This document shows positions 42,683 to 53,430 of a stretch of DNA of 64,000 nt, in pieces (the first letter of the stretch is position 1; each line of letters begins with the position of its first letter). The position numbers were made by a program, and so were the translations under genes. A model generated the notes under the pieces. It worked only from the letters and a program-made list of their open reading frames with translations. It was not told the origin of the DNA and did no database searches. The DNA lies in NCBI RefSeq assembly GCF_028583425.1, contig NC_072797.1, positions 22,664,001-22,728,000 on the forward strand, read 5' to 3'. The stretch comes from Eublepharis macularius. Lineage: Eukaryota > Chordata > Lepidosauria > Squamata > Eublepharidae.

Positions 42683-43551
42683 GGAACCATGATTCATAAC
42701 TGAAATTGTTACAGTCATTGATTAGACAAGAACATACACACCTGAGATATTTTGTTTTTATTTTTAAAAAAACCCAAAAAATCTCAATAGGGTGCATTCA
42801 ACTACAATGCTATGAGTCATCTCATCCATTAATACACAATGTAAACAGAGCATGTCTGGGGAGGACACATTATCCTTGCAGTCTCTCCTTTCTGAATGAG
42901 CAGGGCATATTTAATCCTTCTATGCTCGTCGTCACATCATTTTTATCTGAAATGTGGGAGATTATGCAAGGGTAATATTCCTACCCTCCAAAATTTGCCA
43001 AGCAACTTATGAATTCTTGTCTTCCAGTCACCTTTTACCATGATGGAGAACTAGAAATTAGCACTAGAGCGTATTCCCAGGAGGCTGAGCGAATTACCAC
43101 TCACTTAATTACACCAGCTCTGTCTGCATTCCCATGGTAGTTTCCAATGCAAACATTATTCCTCATTAGATCTCTCTTCACTTTACTCTTGTCCGTATTC
43201 TTATTACAGGATCCAATACATGCAGACCAGTTCTTTGTATATGTCCTCAGAAGCGAGTCCCACTGAATTCAATAAACTTTGCCCCCAAATTATAGACATT
43301 GGGTACGATCTGCAAATGTTAGGGCACTTGAGATTTATAGTTCAATCCCGATCAAGGATATGCATCAGAGACTGCTGAACGCAATAAGAAGTGTTCACGG
43401 CAGGGGACTCATGTCTTTCTCATTTAAATTATCAAATGTTGGGTCAGGTAAGCATGGAGTGTCTAGCTACATGTGGACATACTCCTGCTGAATCTCCTCA
43501 CATTTCTCAGCCGTATCCCACCTTTCTAACCTGCTGGCAAAGACTTATTTC

Positions 43552-43962
43552 CAGGGGTCATTTCATAGAAAAAGAGCTGCAGGAACTCATTAGCATAACT
43601 GATTTGCATATGCCACACCCCTGACCTCACCTATTCTGGCTGTTTTGGACCCAATCCTGGCCATTCAGTGCCGAAATTGGGCCCAAAATGGCAAAAAGGG
43701 GCTGAAAATGGGTCCAAAATGGTCAGAATTGGGCTGCTGCTGAGTGGGAGAGTGATCCACCACCCATCAGAGGCCTGATCCTATCCATTTTGGGACTAAT
43801 CCTGGCTGTTTTAGACCCAATTCTGGCCATTTTGGGCCCAATCCAGGCCAAAACAGGCCCCAAAAGGCCAAAAATCAGGTGGGCAGGGCCACCTGACATG
43901 TGACCTCTTTGGAGAACTACAGGAACTGCGTTCCTGAACGCTCCCCCTCAAAATGAGCCCTG
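43552..43962 (-). mobile_element. Non-autonomous hAT-like element, inverted relative of 17791
   Basis: The ends CAGGGGTCATTTCATAGAAA and CCCCCTCAAAATGAGCCCTG are the reverse of those at 17791-18228. The interior carries ATTTGCATATGCCACACCCC, GGCTGTTTTGGACCCAATCC and GTGGGCAGGGCCACCTGACA in inverted order. The flanks TTATTTCC and TTATTTCT are a 7-of-8 duplication. Confidence 0.82.
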
Positions 43963-44032
43963 TTATTTCTGAATCCATAAACTTCTTGATGGTACAGGTG
44001 TACTCTTTCAATGGCAACTGATTTTCAGCAGG

Positions 44033-44243
44033 GAGTAGGGTTGCTGAGACAGGAAATTTCTGGAAACTTGGGAGCGGAAGCTGGGGACGCTGAGGTTTGG
44101 GGAGGGGCCTCAGTGGGATACAGTGCCATAGAGTCCACCCTCCAAAACATTTTCTCCAGGGGAACTGATCTCTGTAGTCTAGGTATCAGTTGTAATTCTA
44201 GGAGATCTACAAGTCCCATCGGGAAGCTGGCAACCTTAATAGG
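44033..44243 (-). mobile_element. TAGGGTTGCC-family MITE, minus orientation
   Basis: GTAGGGTTGCTGAGACAGGA, AATTTCTGGAAACTTGGGAG, ATAGAGTCCACCCTCCAAAA, CCAGGGGAACTGATCTCTGT, AAGCTGGCAACCTTAATA. Reversed relative to 42462 and TA-bordered. Confidence 0.75.
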
Positions 44244-44287
44244 GGGGCATGTCTACAAATGAACATATGCAACATTGATTTCACCCA

Positions 44288-44815
44288 CTGACTAAGAGGA
44301 AACTACATGAGATGCCCATGCATGTGTCGGGTCCTGCAAGGTTCCCTGGGTAGTGTAGTCTTACAAAGAACAGCCCTTGTGTGATTCTCCACCAGGGGAA
44401 GAATGATGGGAGGGATTCTTTCTCTTTCAAAAAGCCTCAGCTCGGGGTTTCCTCTGGGAGCTCAGGGGTGGGGAAACAGGACATAACAAGTGGCAGTAAA
44501 TCCAGGGTGGCTTTTTGTGTGTGTGAGCGAGAATCTGCAATGCAATTCTCCACCAGAGAGAAGAGTGGTGGGGGAATTCTCTCTCCCTTGCAAAAAGCTA
44601 CCCTGGATTTCCTGCCTCCTGTTATGTCCCTAACCTCCAAGCTCCCAGAGGAAAACTCAAGCTGAAGCTTTCTGAAAGAGAGAAAGAGAATCCCTCCCAT
44701 AGTTCTTCCCCCAGTGGAGAATCACATTGAGCGGTTATTCTTTGTAAGACTACACTACCCAGGGAACCTTGTGGGACCTGATATGTGAAGAACACGTGTC
44801 TGGCATCTCATACAG
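44288..44815. mobile_element. Large (about 530 bp) palindromic element
   Basis: Left arm: ATGAGATGCCCATGCATGTG, GGTTCCCTGGGTAGTGTAGT, CTTACAAAGAACAGCCCTTG, GGGAGGGATTCTTTCTCTTT, CCTCTGGGAGCTCAGGG. The right arm is the near complement (CTCCCAGAGGAAAACTCAAG, AGAGAATCCCTCCCATAGTT, CTTTGTAAGACTACACTACC, CAGGGAACCTTGTGGGACC). A second, smaller inverted pair lies inside (ATCCAGGGTGGCTTTTTG and CAAAAAGCTACCCTGGAT). Related to 19114 and 24705. Non-coding. Confidence 0.75.
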
Positions 44816-45034
44816 TTTGGCTCTTAAGACTCCAATGTATTGTATGTGTAGTCCTCAAGGGAGGAAACATCACCTCCCACACAAAAGATGGGTTCGGAGG
44901 CCCTCTCCTCCATCCACTGCCCAAAAGAAAAGGAATGGGGGCAGCAGCAGCAGCTGAGCCACATCCCAAACTTTGGCAGCTTCCTAATAATAATAACAAT
45001 AACAATAGTAACAACAACAATAATAATAGCAAAT

Positions 45035-45840
45035 AGTGATGTTGACAGGCCATATTTACCACAAAAAATTGGTGGAAGAGGACTTAAAAGTACATCAGGT
45101 AGTGGAAGAAGAAAAGAGAGGCCTAAAAGAGTAGAAGCACAGAAAAATTACTTCAGGCTGTGAAAACAGAGAACATATTAAAAATAACTGAAACAAAGGC
45201 TGAATACAAGAAGAAATGATTTGAGAATAGATTAAATGGTTGGAAGAACAAACCCTTACATGGGCAACATCTAAAAAATATTGAAGGAAAAAGTGACAAC
45301 AACATAACTTGGGCATGGTCGAAGACGGGTACAATCAAGAAAGAAACTGAAGGTCTGATCTTCGCAGCACAAGAACAAGCATTGCAAACGAATGTTATAA
45401 AAGCCAAAATTCAGAAAATCAGTGAAAATCCAAAATGTTGACTTTGCCAGGAAAAAGATGAAACTGTGTCCCACCATATTTGTGAATGCAGCAAAATTTC
45501 ACAGACGGACTACAAAGCTAGACATGACAGGGTTGCAAAGCTGATTCATTGGTCATTGAGTAAAAAGTATAATCTGCCAGTATCAAAGAATTCATGGGAA
45601 CATCAGGTGGAAAAGGTGTTAGTAAATGATCAAGTCACGATCTTGTAGGATTTTAGAATAAAAAAATGATTGACATCTTGAACACAATACACCAGACATA
45701 CCAGTTGTGGAAAATCGAAAAGTTTGGATAATAGACATTGCAATTCCAGGGGATGCGAGAGTCAAAGAAAAAGAAGAAAAAATGATTAAATATAGAGTCC
45801 TTAGAGCTACATTTTACGAGCAAAGCTAGTTGCCTGGCAA
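45035..45840 (+). mobile_element. R4/Dong-type LINE C-terminus with restriction-like endonuclease
   Basis: Broken frames in order: DVDRPYLPQKIGGRGLKST (the YLP-x-GGRGL motif after the reverse transcriptase), a linker, then KC-stop-LCQEKDETVSHHICEC, a C-x2-C-x7-H-x4-C zinc knuckle with one stop. Next come DYKARHDRVAKLIHWSLSKK and the endonuclease core HLEHNTPDIPVV-ENRKVWIIDIAIPGD. The PD...DIA spacing fits the PD-(D/E)xK nuclease of R4-clade elements. Stops and frameshifts disable it. No 5' part is visible. The class is well supported by motif order. Confidence 0.8.
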
Positions 45841-46710
45841 ATGATGAAAGAGGTTCTCTTTGAGAAAATTTAGTCATTTTATTTACATTTTTTATTAACT
45901 TCACTGATGCCTTTCTCCCCATCGGGGACCTAAAATGGCTTATATCGTTCTCCTCTCCTGCATTTTATATTCACAACAGCCCTGTGAGGTAAGTTAGCCT
46001 GGCCCAGTAGGTGATAGAAACCACCCGACTATGGAAGAAGAATGCAACATTAGACCCCATTGTCATTGTCATCGGGGCACTGGAAACTATTTAAAAAATT
46101 TTTGCAACTTATATGGCAAAACTGCAATTTTCTGACATAACACCTACAGAACTGCAAAAGACGGCATTACCTGGAACAGCGTACATATTGCACTGATACC
46201 TAGCTGATACTTAGGTCTCTGGCAGAAACTTGTATCAGTGCAGCAAGGCCAATCAATGATAACATGTGATCTTTATTGATTATTGATTGTGCTGCATATA
46301 ATTTGAATAATAATAATAACTATGCTTATATACTGCTGTTCTAGACAGATTAGTAACTCAATCAGTGTGGTAAACAAAGTCAGTGTTATTATCCCCACAG
46401 CAGAGCTGGGGAGATGGGCTGAGACGAGTGGTATACATACCCAAGGCTGCCTACTGACCTCATGGCAGTAGAGAGATTGAACTAATGATTCTAGCCTCAG
46501 GTGCCAGCCACACTTTACGAGCAAAGCTAGTTGCCTGGCAAATGATGAGAGGTCCTCTTTGAGAAAATTTAGTCATTTTATTTAAATGTTTTATTAACTT
46601 CACTGATGCCTTTCTCCCCATTGGGGACCTAAAGCGGCTTATATAGTTCTCCTCTCCTGCATTTTATATTCACAACAGCCCTGTGAGGTAAGTTAGCCTG
46701 GCCCAGCAGG
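45813..46710 (+). repeat. Direct repeat of about 195 bp, copies 701 bp apart
   Basis: 45813-46005 and 46514-46710 share TTTACGAGCAAAGCTAGTTG, CCTGGCAAATGATGA, GAGAAAATTTAGTCATTTTA, TTAACTTCACTGATGCCTTT, TTGTGAGG-type sequence and AAGTTAGCCTGGCCCAG at high identity. The first copy runs directly out of the R4 C-terminus (the TTTTACGAGCAAAGC codons), so the second is a partial duplicate of its 3' UTR plus an adjoining SINE-like piece. The spacer holds a minus-strand tRNA-SINE-related repeat (46300-46510). Confidence 0.75.
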
Positions 46711-46799
46711 CTTTCATGGCAGAGTGGAGATTCGAAGCCAGGCCACCAAGATTCTAGTCTGACACTCCAACCGCTAAAGCCTGAAAAGCAGCCTCAAGT

Positions 46800-47533
46800 G
46801 GTACCTGGTAGGAAATATACTGGTATTTTTCACAGGCTGGTGCAGTTACCATAAATTGTTCATATGAGGGGGAAAATAGGTGAATTATATTCTGTTTGAA
46901 AACTTGATCACTGACTTTCAGGCCTGCAGCTTAACTCCCTTTTGGACAGTAAAAACCTGAGATACACAATTTCAAAGCAACCCACAGGTCATTTTCTGAA
47001 ATTCTATTGAGATGACAGAGCAATGATTGTTCTCTGTACACACACCAGGTTTTGTCTCATTGTGTCTGGTCAAACTGGTTTTACAGTCTGGGGTGGTTTT
47101 TTTTTTTTTGGCAAAAAGAGCTTTAACACGTTTGACCACGTCGTCTTCTTAAAAGATGTCTTACAAGCTACTCTCTTATCCCAGCCTCAGGTGGGTCTAG
47201 AGAACCAAAGGAGACGGGTTGAGTGGTTCACACCACTGAAAAGCCAATGGTTTTCTAGCAAAGATGCAGAGAAGGAAAGATAAGGGGAAATTAAGAATAT
47301 GTTATGTACTAGAAGTGGTTGGGAACTTTTTTTCACCTTTATTGAGGTAGGTACTAAAAAGGACCCAAATTATTTATTAACTTTTAAAAAACAATATGTT
47401 GCTGTTTTACCAACAGGGACTCAACTTTTAATAAGAAGGTAAACAAAATACCGTCAGTAAAACAGCAATACAATTTAACTTAAGCATGGGTAGCAGCATT
47501 TAGAAATTGCATTTAAAATTGCCACTGTTTGGC

Positions 47534-47574
<41 letters not shown>

Positions 47575-48100
47575 GTGTGTGTGTGAGAGAGAGACTGCAC
47601 ACATTGGTCTGCTTCAAGGTGGAAACCACCTGCCAACCAAAAGCCCCATGATACAAGGACCTTGCACGCTGTCCTGAAATATGGAGCAAGTGCCAGATTA
47701 GGGTATAATGCTTAAAAGAGCTGCAAGTGGCATGTCAAAACAAACAAATGGCTCCTGAGCCACTGACTATTATTGGGTTCTTATTGTACAACAATTCCTC
47801 ACAGATTTAGTCACCCTTCAAACTTAGGCTCTGTCGCTGTGTTTACCAATCACTGAACAACACATGACATCTAAAGACTGAAGTTTTACACCCAGCACAA
47901 AAGAAGTAAAATCAAAATTTAGACGGGATTCTAATGCGATTCTCAGAGCAGTAAACGAGTACTTCCTTTCAGACTTGTAGGAACTAGTACCAGAACTGGC
48001 CAGAGATGTTGTAGGATTGAGCATCAATATTGTGTTTGTTAATAACTGATTTATGTTTTCTGAGGTGGAAGTACAAAGCCACTATTCAGAGCAATTGTTT
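46800..48100. other. Intergenic; (TC)n/(TG)n microsatellite at 47539-47590
   Basis: A run of about 15 CT units (47539-47569) followed by GTATGTGTGTGTGTG and GAGAGAGAG. The rest is unassigned. The 47023-47283 frame contains a poly-Phe stretch from a T-run and is not supported as a gene. Confidence 0.7.
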
Positions 48101-48109
48101 TTATTCATC

Positions 48110-48290
48110 ATATTTGTATTTTATCTTTTCTCCAAGAAATTCCGGTGGCGTAAATTTTATCCTCATAGCAGCCCTGTATGGTGGGGGTAGGCTGGGAGAG
48201 TGTGAGCTCCAAGCCTGAATAAAAAATCAAATCCAGATCGCCCCAGTTCATGCATGATACTCTACCTAATTCTCTATGGTAGCTCATAAC
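48110..48290 (-). repeat. Diverged tRNA-SINE-related repeat, minus orientation
   Basis: TTGTATTTTATCTTTTCTCC, TAAATTTTATCCTCATAGCA-GCCCTGTATGGTGG and CAAATCCAGATCGCCCCAG follow the order of the 45900/46600 repeats (AACAGCCCTGTGAGGTAAGT). Weak but consistent. Confidence 0.4.
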
Positions 48291-48429
48291 CACTGTTACG
48301 TGTGCAAGGAGATTACTGAGGATTTTAGGCTCTTCCTTGGGCAATTCCACTTCAGCTTTATACGAAGAGGCAAGAAGAAACGCAGCTTGAGGAGAAATTT
48401 GAAGACCTTTGAAATTTGAAGACCTTCAA

Positions 48430-48560
48430 ATTTGGGACATTCAATAAACAATACAATACAGTATGAATTGCAGAAATTTGAAAACAAGTATAATTCTGAA
48501 TACAGAGGGGAAACAAAACATAAGTAATTTGATATGGCAAATTAAATGATGTGGAAATTA
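48430..48560. repeat. Dispersed repeat shared with 5375-5492
   Basis: ATTCAATAAACAATACAATA, AGTATGAATTGCAGAAATTT, GAAACAAAACATAAGTAATT and GATATGGCAAATTAAATGA parallel the other copy. Probably LINE UTR. Confidence 0.5.
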
Positions 48561-49225
48561 CCCAGTAGGAGCCTATATACATCAACATACAGTACCCAAT
48601 AGTATAGTCTACAGTCCCTGTTGCTTTACCAAAGCATCTCTCTGACCCATTTTTTACAGCACAATCCAATTACCTGAGTAAAAAAGTCCTCCTGAATAAT
48701 TCAGTTTTTCAATTTTGGAAAGCCAAGACAGTGAGAGCTCTCCTTACCTCCCCAGGGAGGCCATTCCATCGGTGCCCATCCTTCTCTTCTCGTTTTTTTT
48801 TGGGGGGGGTCAGTCATATGCACAGGAGGCTGGAGAGGAGGGCCAGCCAGAAGGAACTGGTGGAAGAATACCAGAAGCACATTTAAACAAACACTATCTC
48901 CAAGAGCTTGCCTGTCAATCTTAACCCATTTAATGGGTATCACGTATCTTGTGTAGGGGAAGTCTCTTTTCTTTTTGACTCCCAAATGTATTTTAATATT
49001 CAAAGATTTTAAATCTTTTTAGATATGTGTATTTATTAGGACTGTTCTGTCTCCCTATATAATGCTAACACACACTGACAGTTCCTGTCGGAGTTCAAAT
49101 TTTAAAAAACAAGCAGGTAGTAGAGAAGAGGTGCTATTGGGGGAAAGCCACATGCTGTTTTTATGCACTGTGATTCTCTTTCAAGGTAACTACTTTCAGA
49201 GGAGGGCTCTCCCTTCCACGTGGGA

Positions 49226-49470
49226 GCCAGTTTGGTGTAGTGGTTAAGAGCAGTGGGACTCTAATCTGGATAACTGGGTTTGCTTCCCCAATCGTCCACT
49301 TGAAGCCAGCTGGGTGACCTTGGGTCAGTCACAGCTTTTCCAGAGCTCTCTCATCCCCACCCACCTCACAGGGTGATTGTTGTGGGGATAACAGTAACAT
49401 ACTGTGTAAACTGCTTTGAGAGAGTTTAAGTTGTCCTGAAGGGCAGTATCTAAATCGAATGTTATTATTA
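49226..49470 (+). mobile_element. tRNA-derived SINE
   Basis: GCCAGTTTGGTGTAGTGGTT, AGAGCAGTGGGACTCTAATC, GGTTTGCTTCCCCAATCGTC, GTGACCTTGGGTCAGTCACA, ACCTCACAGGGTGATTGTTG, GTCCTGAAGGGCAGTATCTA and an (ATT)n tail. The most complete copy of the family in the window. Confidence 0.85.
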
Positions 49471-49699
49471 TGTTATTATGGATGGCTGCTTCCACAGAGA
49501 GGACTCCTTCCTCTCAATCTCATTGCCAGTGGGGAGAGGGCCTAGTTTTCCTCATGAGGCAGCCTTGGCTCTGTTCGCCTTCAACTGTCAGCCCACAAAC
49601 CTTGCAAATAAAAGAATGGCCGCCTGCAGGAATGTAATAGAAGGGCTATTCTCCTCCCACTGCCACTTGCTGGGAAAGAAATATTTGCCAACATAGAAC

Positions 49700-49818
49700 T
49701 AGGGTTGCCCACTCCAGGTTGGGCTATTCCAGGAGGTTTGGGGGCCTGGGGAGTTTGGGGAGGAAAGGGAGAGGGACTTCAGCTGGGTAAAATGCCATAG
49801 AGTCCACCCTCCAAAGTA
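49700..49818 (-). mobile_element. Partial TAGGGTTGCC-family MITE
   Basis: ACTAGGGTTGCCCACTCCAG, GGAGGTTTGGGGGCCTGGGG, ATGCCATAGAGTCCACCCTC. Reversed and truncated after about 118 bp. Confidence 0.6.
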
Positions 49819-50099
49819 GCCAGGGACAATTTTTGCCTGCTGTATGACTTACTTTCCCATGTACTATTAACAGAAGCAAAAAGGAGAGAAGGAAACAAGA
49901 CAGCCACACACACATCAGGCTTAACTCCCAATAAGAAATGTGAGAGAAAAAGTGAGGAGTCACATCTGATGAGGAGGAAGCCCTCTCTACTTATCTCAGA
50001 TATTTGCACATCCAAAGGGAAAACTTCCTGTACGTATTCTGAGTTTTCATGTATTGAAGGTTATTTGGAGCATTTATTTTCTGCCATTCTTGCTGAGAT

Positions 50100-51745
50100 T
50101 CAAAAGGAAATTGGGTGATTTCAGGAACTAATGCTGCCCCTAAGGATGCGTGGGATACGCTCAAATTCTTGAAATCTAAAATGACTAAGTTTGATTTGCA
50201 TGCTGCTACTCTTTATGATTACTATACTGCCCAACGCATTCCACGAGGGCTTCGTATACAGAAACCCCCAGGGACGTTTGGGGAGGATGATTCTTTTAAG
50301 TCTGACTGGGCTTCAGTTCTGAACAAATGCAGCTTTGATCTTATGCTGCTGGTAATTAGGAGATGCAAAAAGGAAAGCGCCACCCTTTTGGAGGAGATCC
50401 AGGCGTTAACTGAGTCCCTAAAGATTCCTCTCCCTCCAGTGGAATATGAGTCGGATTAATGAGATAGATAAACAAGTTAAACAATTTGAAGTGAGGACAA
50501 AGGAGGTTAAAATCCAGAAATTCAAAAGGGACACATTAGATTATGCCAATAATCACGTTTACTTTGGGTGGGACCAGTCTAAGGGTAGTAGAGGCACCCA
50601 GAGGAAAATTACTTGGGCTGACCCGGTGAGCTCCTTTTCTGATTTAGAAACTTCGGCAGTCTCTGACAGCTCTGGGGACCAGGGCCCCGGTAGTAGGAAT
50701 TTACGTAGTAGAACTATTTTTTCTAACAAGAGAGGGTTGTCCCTTTTAGAGAGAGGCAATAAAAGAACCTTCAAGAGGGGCCGAATGAAACCTTGATATT
50801 TAATTTATCTTCGTGCCCCCTCAGCCCTGTAGAGTATTCAGTTCTCAATCAAGGACTGGGCTTTATCCCAACGACATGCTATAGATCTTTAGATTAAACT
50901 GCGTGCGTTTTTTAAGGACAGACCTACAGAGGCTTCTGGTTCAGTTCAAACATTATCTAAACGATTAAAGGGAGGCTCACAATTTTATCCACCTATCAAT
51001 GACTATTGGATTGACACTTATGAGTATATCATACTAAAAGAAATTGCAGACTTGGAAAGAGAACCAATTCGTGTGTGGCATAACTTCTCCTGCCAGGAGC
51101 GCGTAGTTTTGCATACTTTACAAAATGACAGGCATGGTAGTGTTTGTATGTGGGATGCACATTAAGGCCACTCAGGACTAGGATTGTAAAAAATATATAT
51201 TTTGAATTAAAAACAACATTGTAGAGGTTCCTCTTATCCAGCATTTTCAGAGTTAGCAGCACTCGGAGACTGACTTTCGTGTAGCAATTCTTTGTGCTAT
51301 ACAGGGCAATAAACAGAGTGATTTACTGCAGAAGGAAGCCTATTGGATCCATAAGCTGAAAACTTTATAACCATTAGGGCTTAATAATGATTACTTTGAG
51401 TTGTTTCCTTTGATGTGTAATTTGAGTGTCCCTTTAAGACCAATTCGAGCCATTGGGGGTAGCTCAATATAAACGTTACCTACTTATTGCAATGGCGTGC
51501 TTTAGAAGATACAGCCGCCCTGCTAAAGAAGATACGCTGCTCAGGTCCGGGAGTGAATAATTGTCGCAGCATTTAAGGGTCTACCACACAGGTTTGTTGT
51601 TGATATCTGCTGACAATTGTATACTATGATGAATTTGTATAAATTGAATGTCATGTAAAATTGCATATGGTATAGCATGTAAGATGTTTGTTTTGCAGTG
51701 CTTGGCCACGCCCCTGAGGAAGATTCTGCATGAAATCTGAGCTTT
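50100..51745 (+). mobile_element. Penelope-like element, N-terminal region to decayed tail
   Basis: Two overlapping frames are open. 50115-50459 carries YYTAQRIPRGLRIQKPPGTF and SDWASVLNKCSFDLMLLVI. 50446-50796 carries KIQKFKRDTLDYANNHVY and a Ser/Arg-rich tail. The IPRGLR motif followed by a KCSF-x-LM helix matches the domain upstream of the reverse transcriptase in vertebrate Penelope-like proteins. The overlap (ATGAGTCGGATTAATGA) suggests one ancestral frame broken by a frameshift. Downstream fragments include GSQFYPPINDYWIDTYEYII and ERVVLHTLQNDRHG (RT entry region). A C-terminal PEEDSA is near 51708. Most of the RT is deleted or decayed. Confidence 0.65.
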
Positions 51746-52084
51746 TCAGCAGGCCCCAGATTGGGTGTGCAGCCGTGGATTCCCTTACCATGTGTGGACA
51801 TAGCTGTGCATGAATGCTACTTTGTTTAAAGAAGACACAGGACACATTTCGTTTGGACCTTTGTATTTTCCTGGACTACTATTGGAAATCATAATAGTAA
51901 TTTCAAGTTTAAGGAAGAATCATTGTATAATTTGCAATTGGCCATCCTACTGATTGGTTTATTTGTATGGGAAATACGTATGGCCCTTTGGGCACTTATA
52001 ATAGTTTATTGGTTGGTAATTGTTGTTTCTTCCCGTGAAGGTTCTCTTTAGTTTCACTGCCATAGTACAGGAAGTGCCATTGTT

Positions 52085-52262
52085 TTGTTGAATTCCAGTT
52101 TATGGCATGTATTATATTGTACTTCTTTATTGTGTTACCCAATTTTATTGCATTGTTCTTTGTAAGGATTATACTGGTCTTTATTGCATTGATTTATAAC
52201 TTTGTAATCTGCCTTGAGTCTCATTGAAAAAGGCAGACAAGAAATGAAACAAAGAAATAAAT
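52085..52262 (+). repeat. LINE 3' tail
   Basis: T-rich body ending TTTGTAATCTGCCTTGAGTC, TCATTGAAAAAGGCAGACAA and a GAAATGAAACAAAG-AAATAAA tail. Same family as 34255 and 58440. Confidence 0.55.
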
Positions 52263-52435
52263 CCTAGTATACTCTTTTAAGATTAGCCCATAGAGCGCTC
52301 CAACAATAAAATGACAGCCTACCAGCCAAAGTAAAAGCTGCGATATCTAGGCTCAAATCGGAATTAAGTCCTGAAGGCTGCTCACTGGGCAACGTTGGAC
52401 CAGCCACTCTCTCTCAAATTAATTTTCTTCACAGG

Positions 52436-52652
52436 TAGGGTTGCTAACCTCCAGGTAGGGCCTGGAGTTTCCTGGAATTATAACCGGTCTCCAGACGACA
52501 GAGATTAATTCCCCTGGGGAAAAAAGCAGCTCCAGAGAGTGGACTTTATGGTCTCATATTCTCCTGAGGTCCCTCCCGTCCCCAAAAGCTGCTGGCCCCA
52601 AGCTCCACTTCAAAAACTCTAGGAATTTCCCTACCTGGAGTTGGCAACCCTA
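52436..52652 (+). mobile_element. TAGGGTTGCC-family MITE (complete)
   Basis: TAGGGTTGCTAACCTCCAGG at the left, AGTTGGCAACCCTA at the right, and the full order of internal blocks between. Both ends carry TA, and no longer duplication is visible. It lies about 780 bp upstream of the SPEF2 start codon. Confidence 0.8.
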
Positions 52653-52766
52653 GTTGCTTTAAGAATACAGTGGAGGGGAGGCGGCTTGAGCTTGCCAGAG
52701 GAAGAGCAGGATAAAAAGAGATAGTAAAAGCAACAGGTATGGCTCTCTCCATCACTACACCAGGTG

Positions 52767-52955
52767 GGTTGCCAACCTCTAGGTGGGACTTGAAGATGTC
52801 CTGCAATTACAACTCATTTCTAGACTACAGGGATCACTTCTGGAGAAAACGGCTGCTTTGGAGGGTGGACTCTATGGCATTATACCCCACTGAGGCTCCT
52901 CCCTGAACCCCACCTCCAAATCTCCAGGAATTTCCCATCCTAGAGTAGGCAATTT
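52767..52955 (+). mobile_element. TAGGGTTGCC-family MITE, second promoter-proximal copy
   Basis: GGGTTGCCAACCTCTAGGTG, ATTACAACTCATTTCTAGAC, GGAGGGTGGACTCTATGGCA, CCTCCAAATCTCCAGGAATT, TAGAGTAGGCAATTTA. The right end is eroded. It ends about 75 bp before the CpG island. Confidence 0.75.
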
Positions 52956-53318
52956 ACTATGCTATTTTCTGACTGCTATATGCGGCTATTCCCTGCCACG
53001 AAATGTGACAAGCAACTCTCTATTTTACTGGCTGACGCACGCAAAAGCGTTCTGCACTCGCTCCAAGGCTCCTCACGTTCCAGGACTGACTCCCTAACAG
53101 CAAACAACGAGCTCAATTTCCAGGCTTCCTATCCAGCCACTCCACTTTTGCACGCCTCGTCCTCTCTCCTCATTGCGCATGCACTCGCCCATCACCGCGC
53201 CTTCGCTCGTCTTTCGGTTCTAAAGTCTCACGGGCAAACAAAAAAACCCTCCACCGCACAGGCGCAAATCATTCGCCTCCTTTCTTAAGGGACTGGCCAG
53301 TTTCCCTTCGCCTCGCTG

Positions 53319-53334
53319 CTCGCGCATGCGCGAG
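53319..53334. promoter_or_regulatory. NRF1-type palindromic site
   Basis: CTCGCGCATGCGCGAG is a perfect 16-bp palindrome containing the NRF1 consensus YGCGCAYGCGCR. It lies 9 bp upstream of the X-box in the CpG island. A weaker GCGCATGC occurs near 53174. NRF1 sites are common in CpG-island promoters, so this supports the promoter call without being gene-specific. Confidence 0.65.
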
Positions 53335-53342
53335 CCGGTTCG

Positions 53343-53356
53343 GTAGCCACGGTAAC
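53343..53356 (+). promoter_or_regulatory. X-box (RFX-family binding site) upstream of SPEF2
   Basis: GTAGCCACGGTAAC fits the X-box consensus GTNRCC-N(0-3)-RGYAAC at every position. It lies 75 bp upstream of the SPEF2 ATG, probably in the core promoter or early 5' UTR. RFX factors, working with FOXJ1, are the established regulators of ciliary and flagellar genes, so this site suits an axonemal protein gene. Binding is inferred. Confidence 0.75.
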
Positions 53357-53430
53357 GGGACGCGGAGCGGCGCTCGAGCCGGTCTCGAGCCTTGTGAGGA
53401 GAAGTCGAGGCTGCTCGTTCGCTCGCGGCC

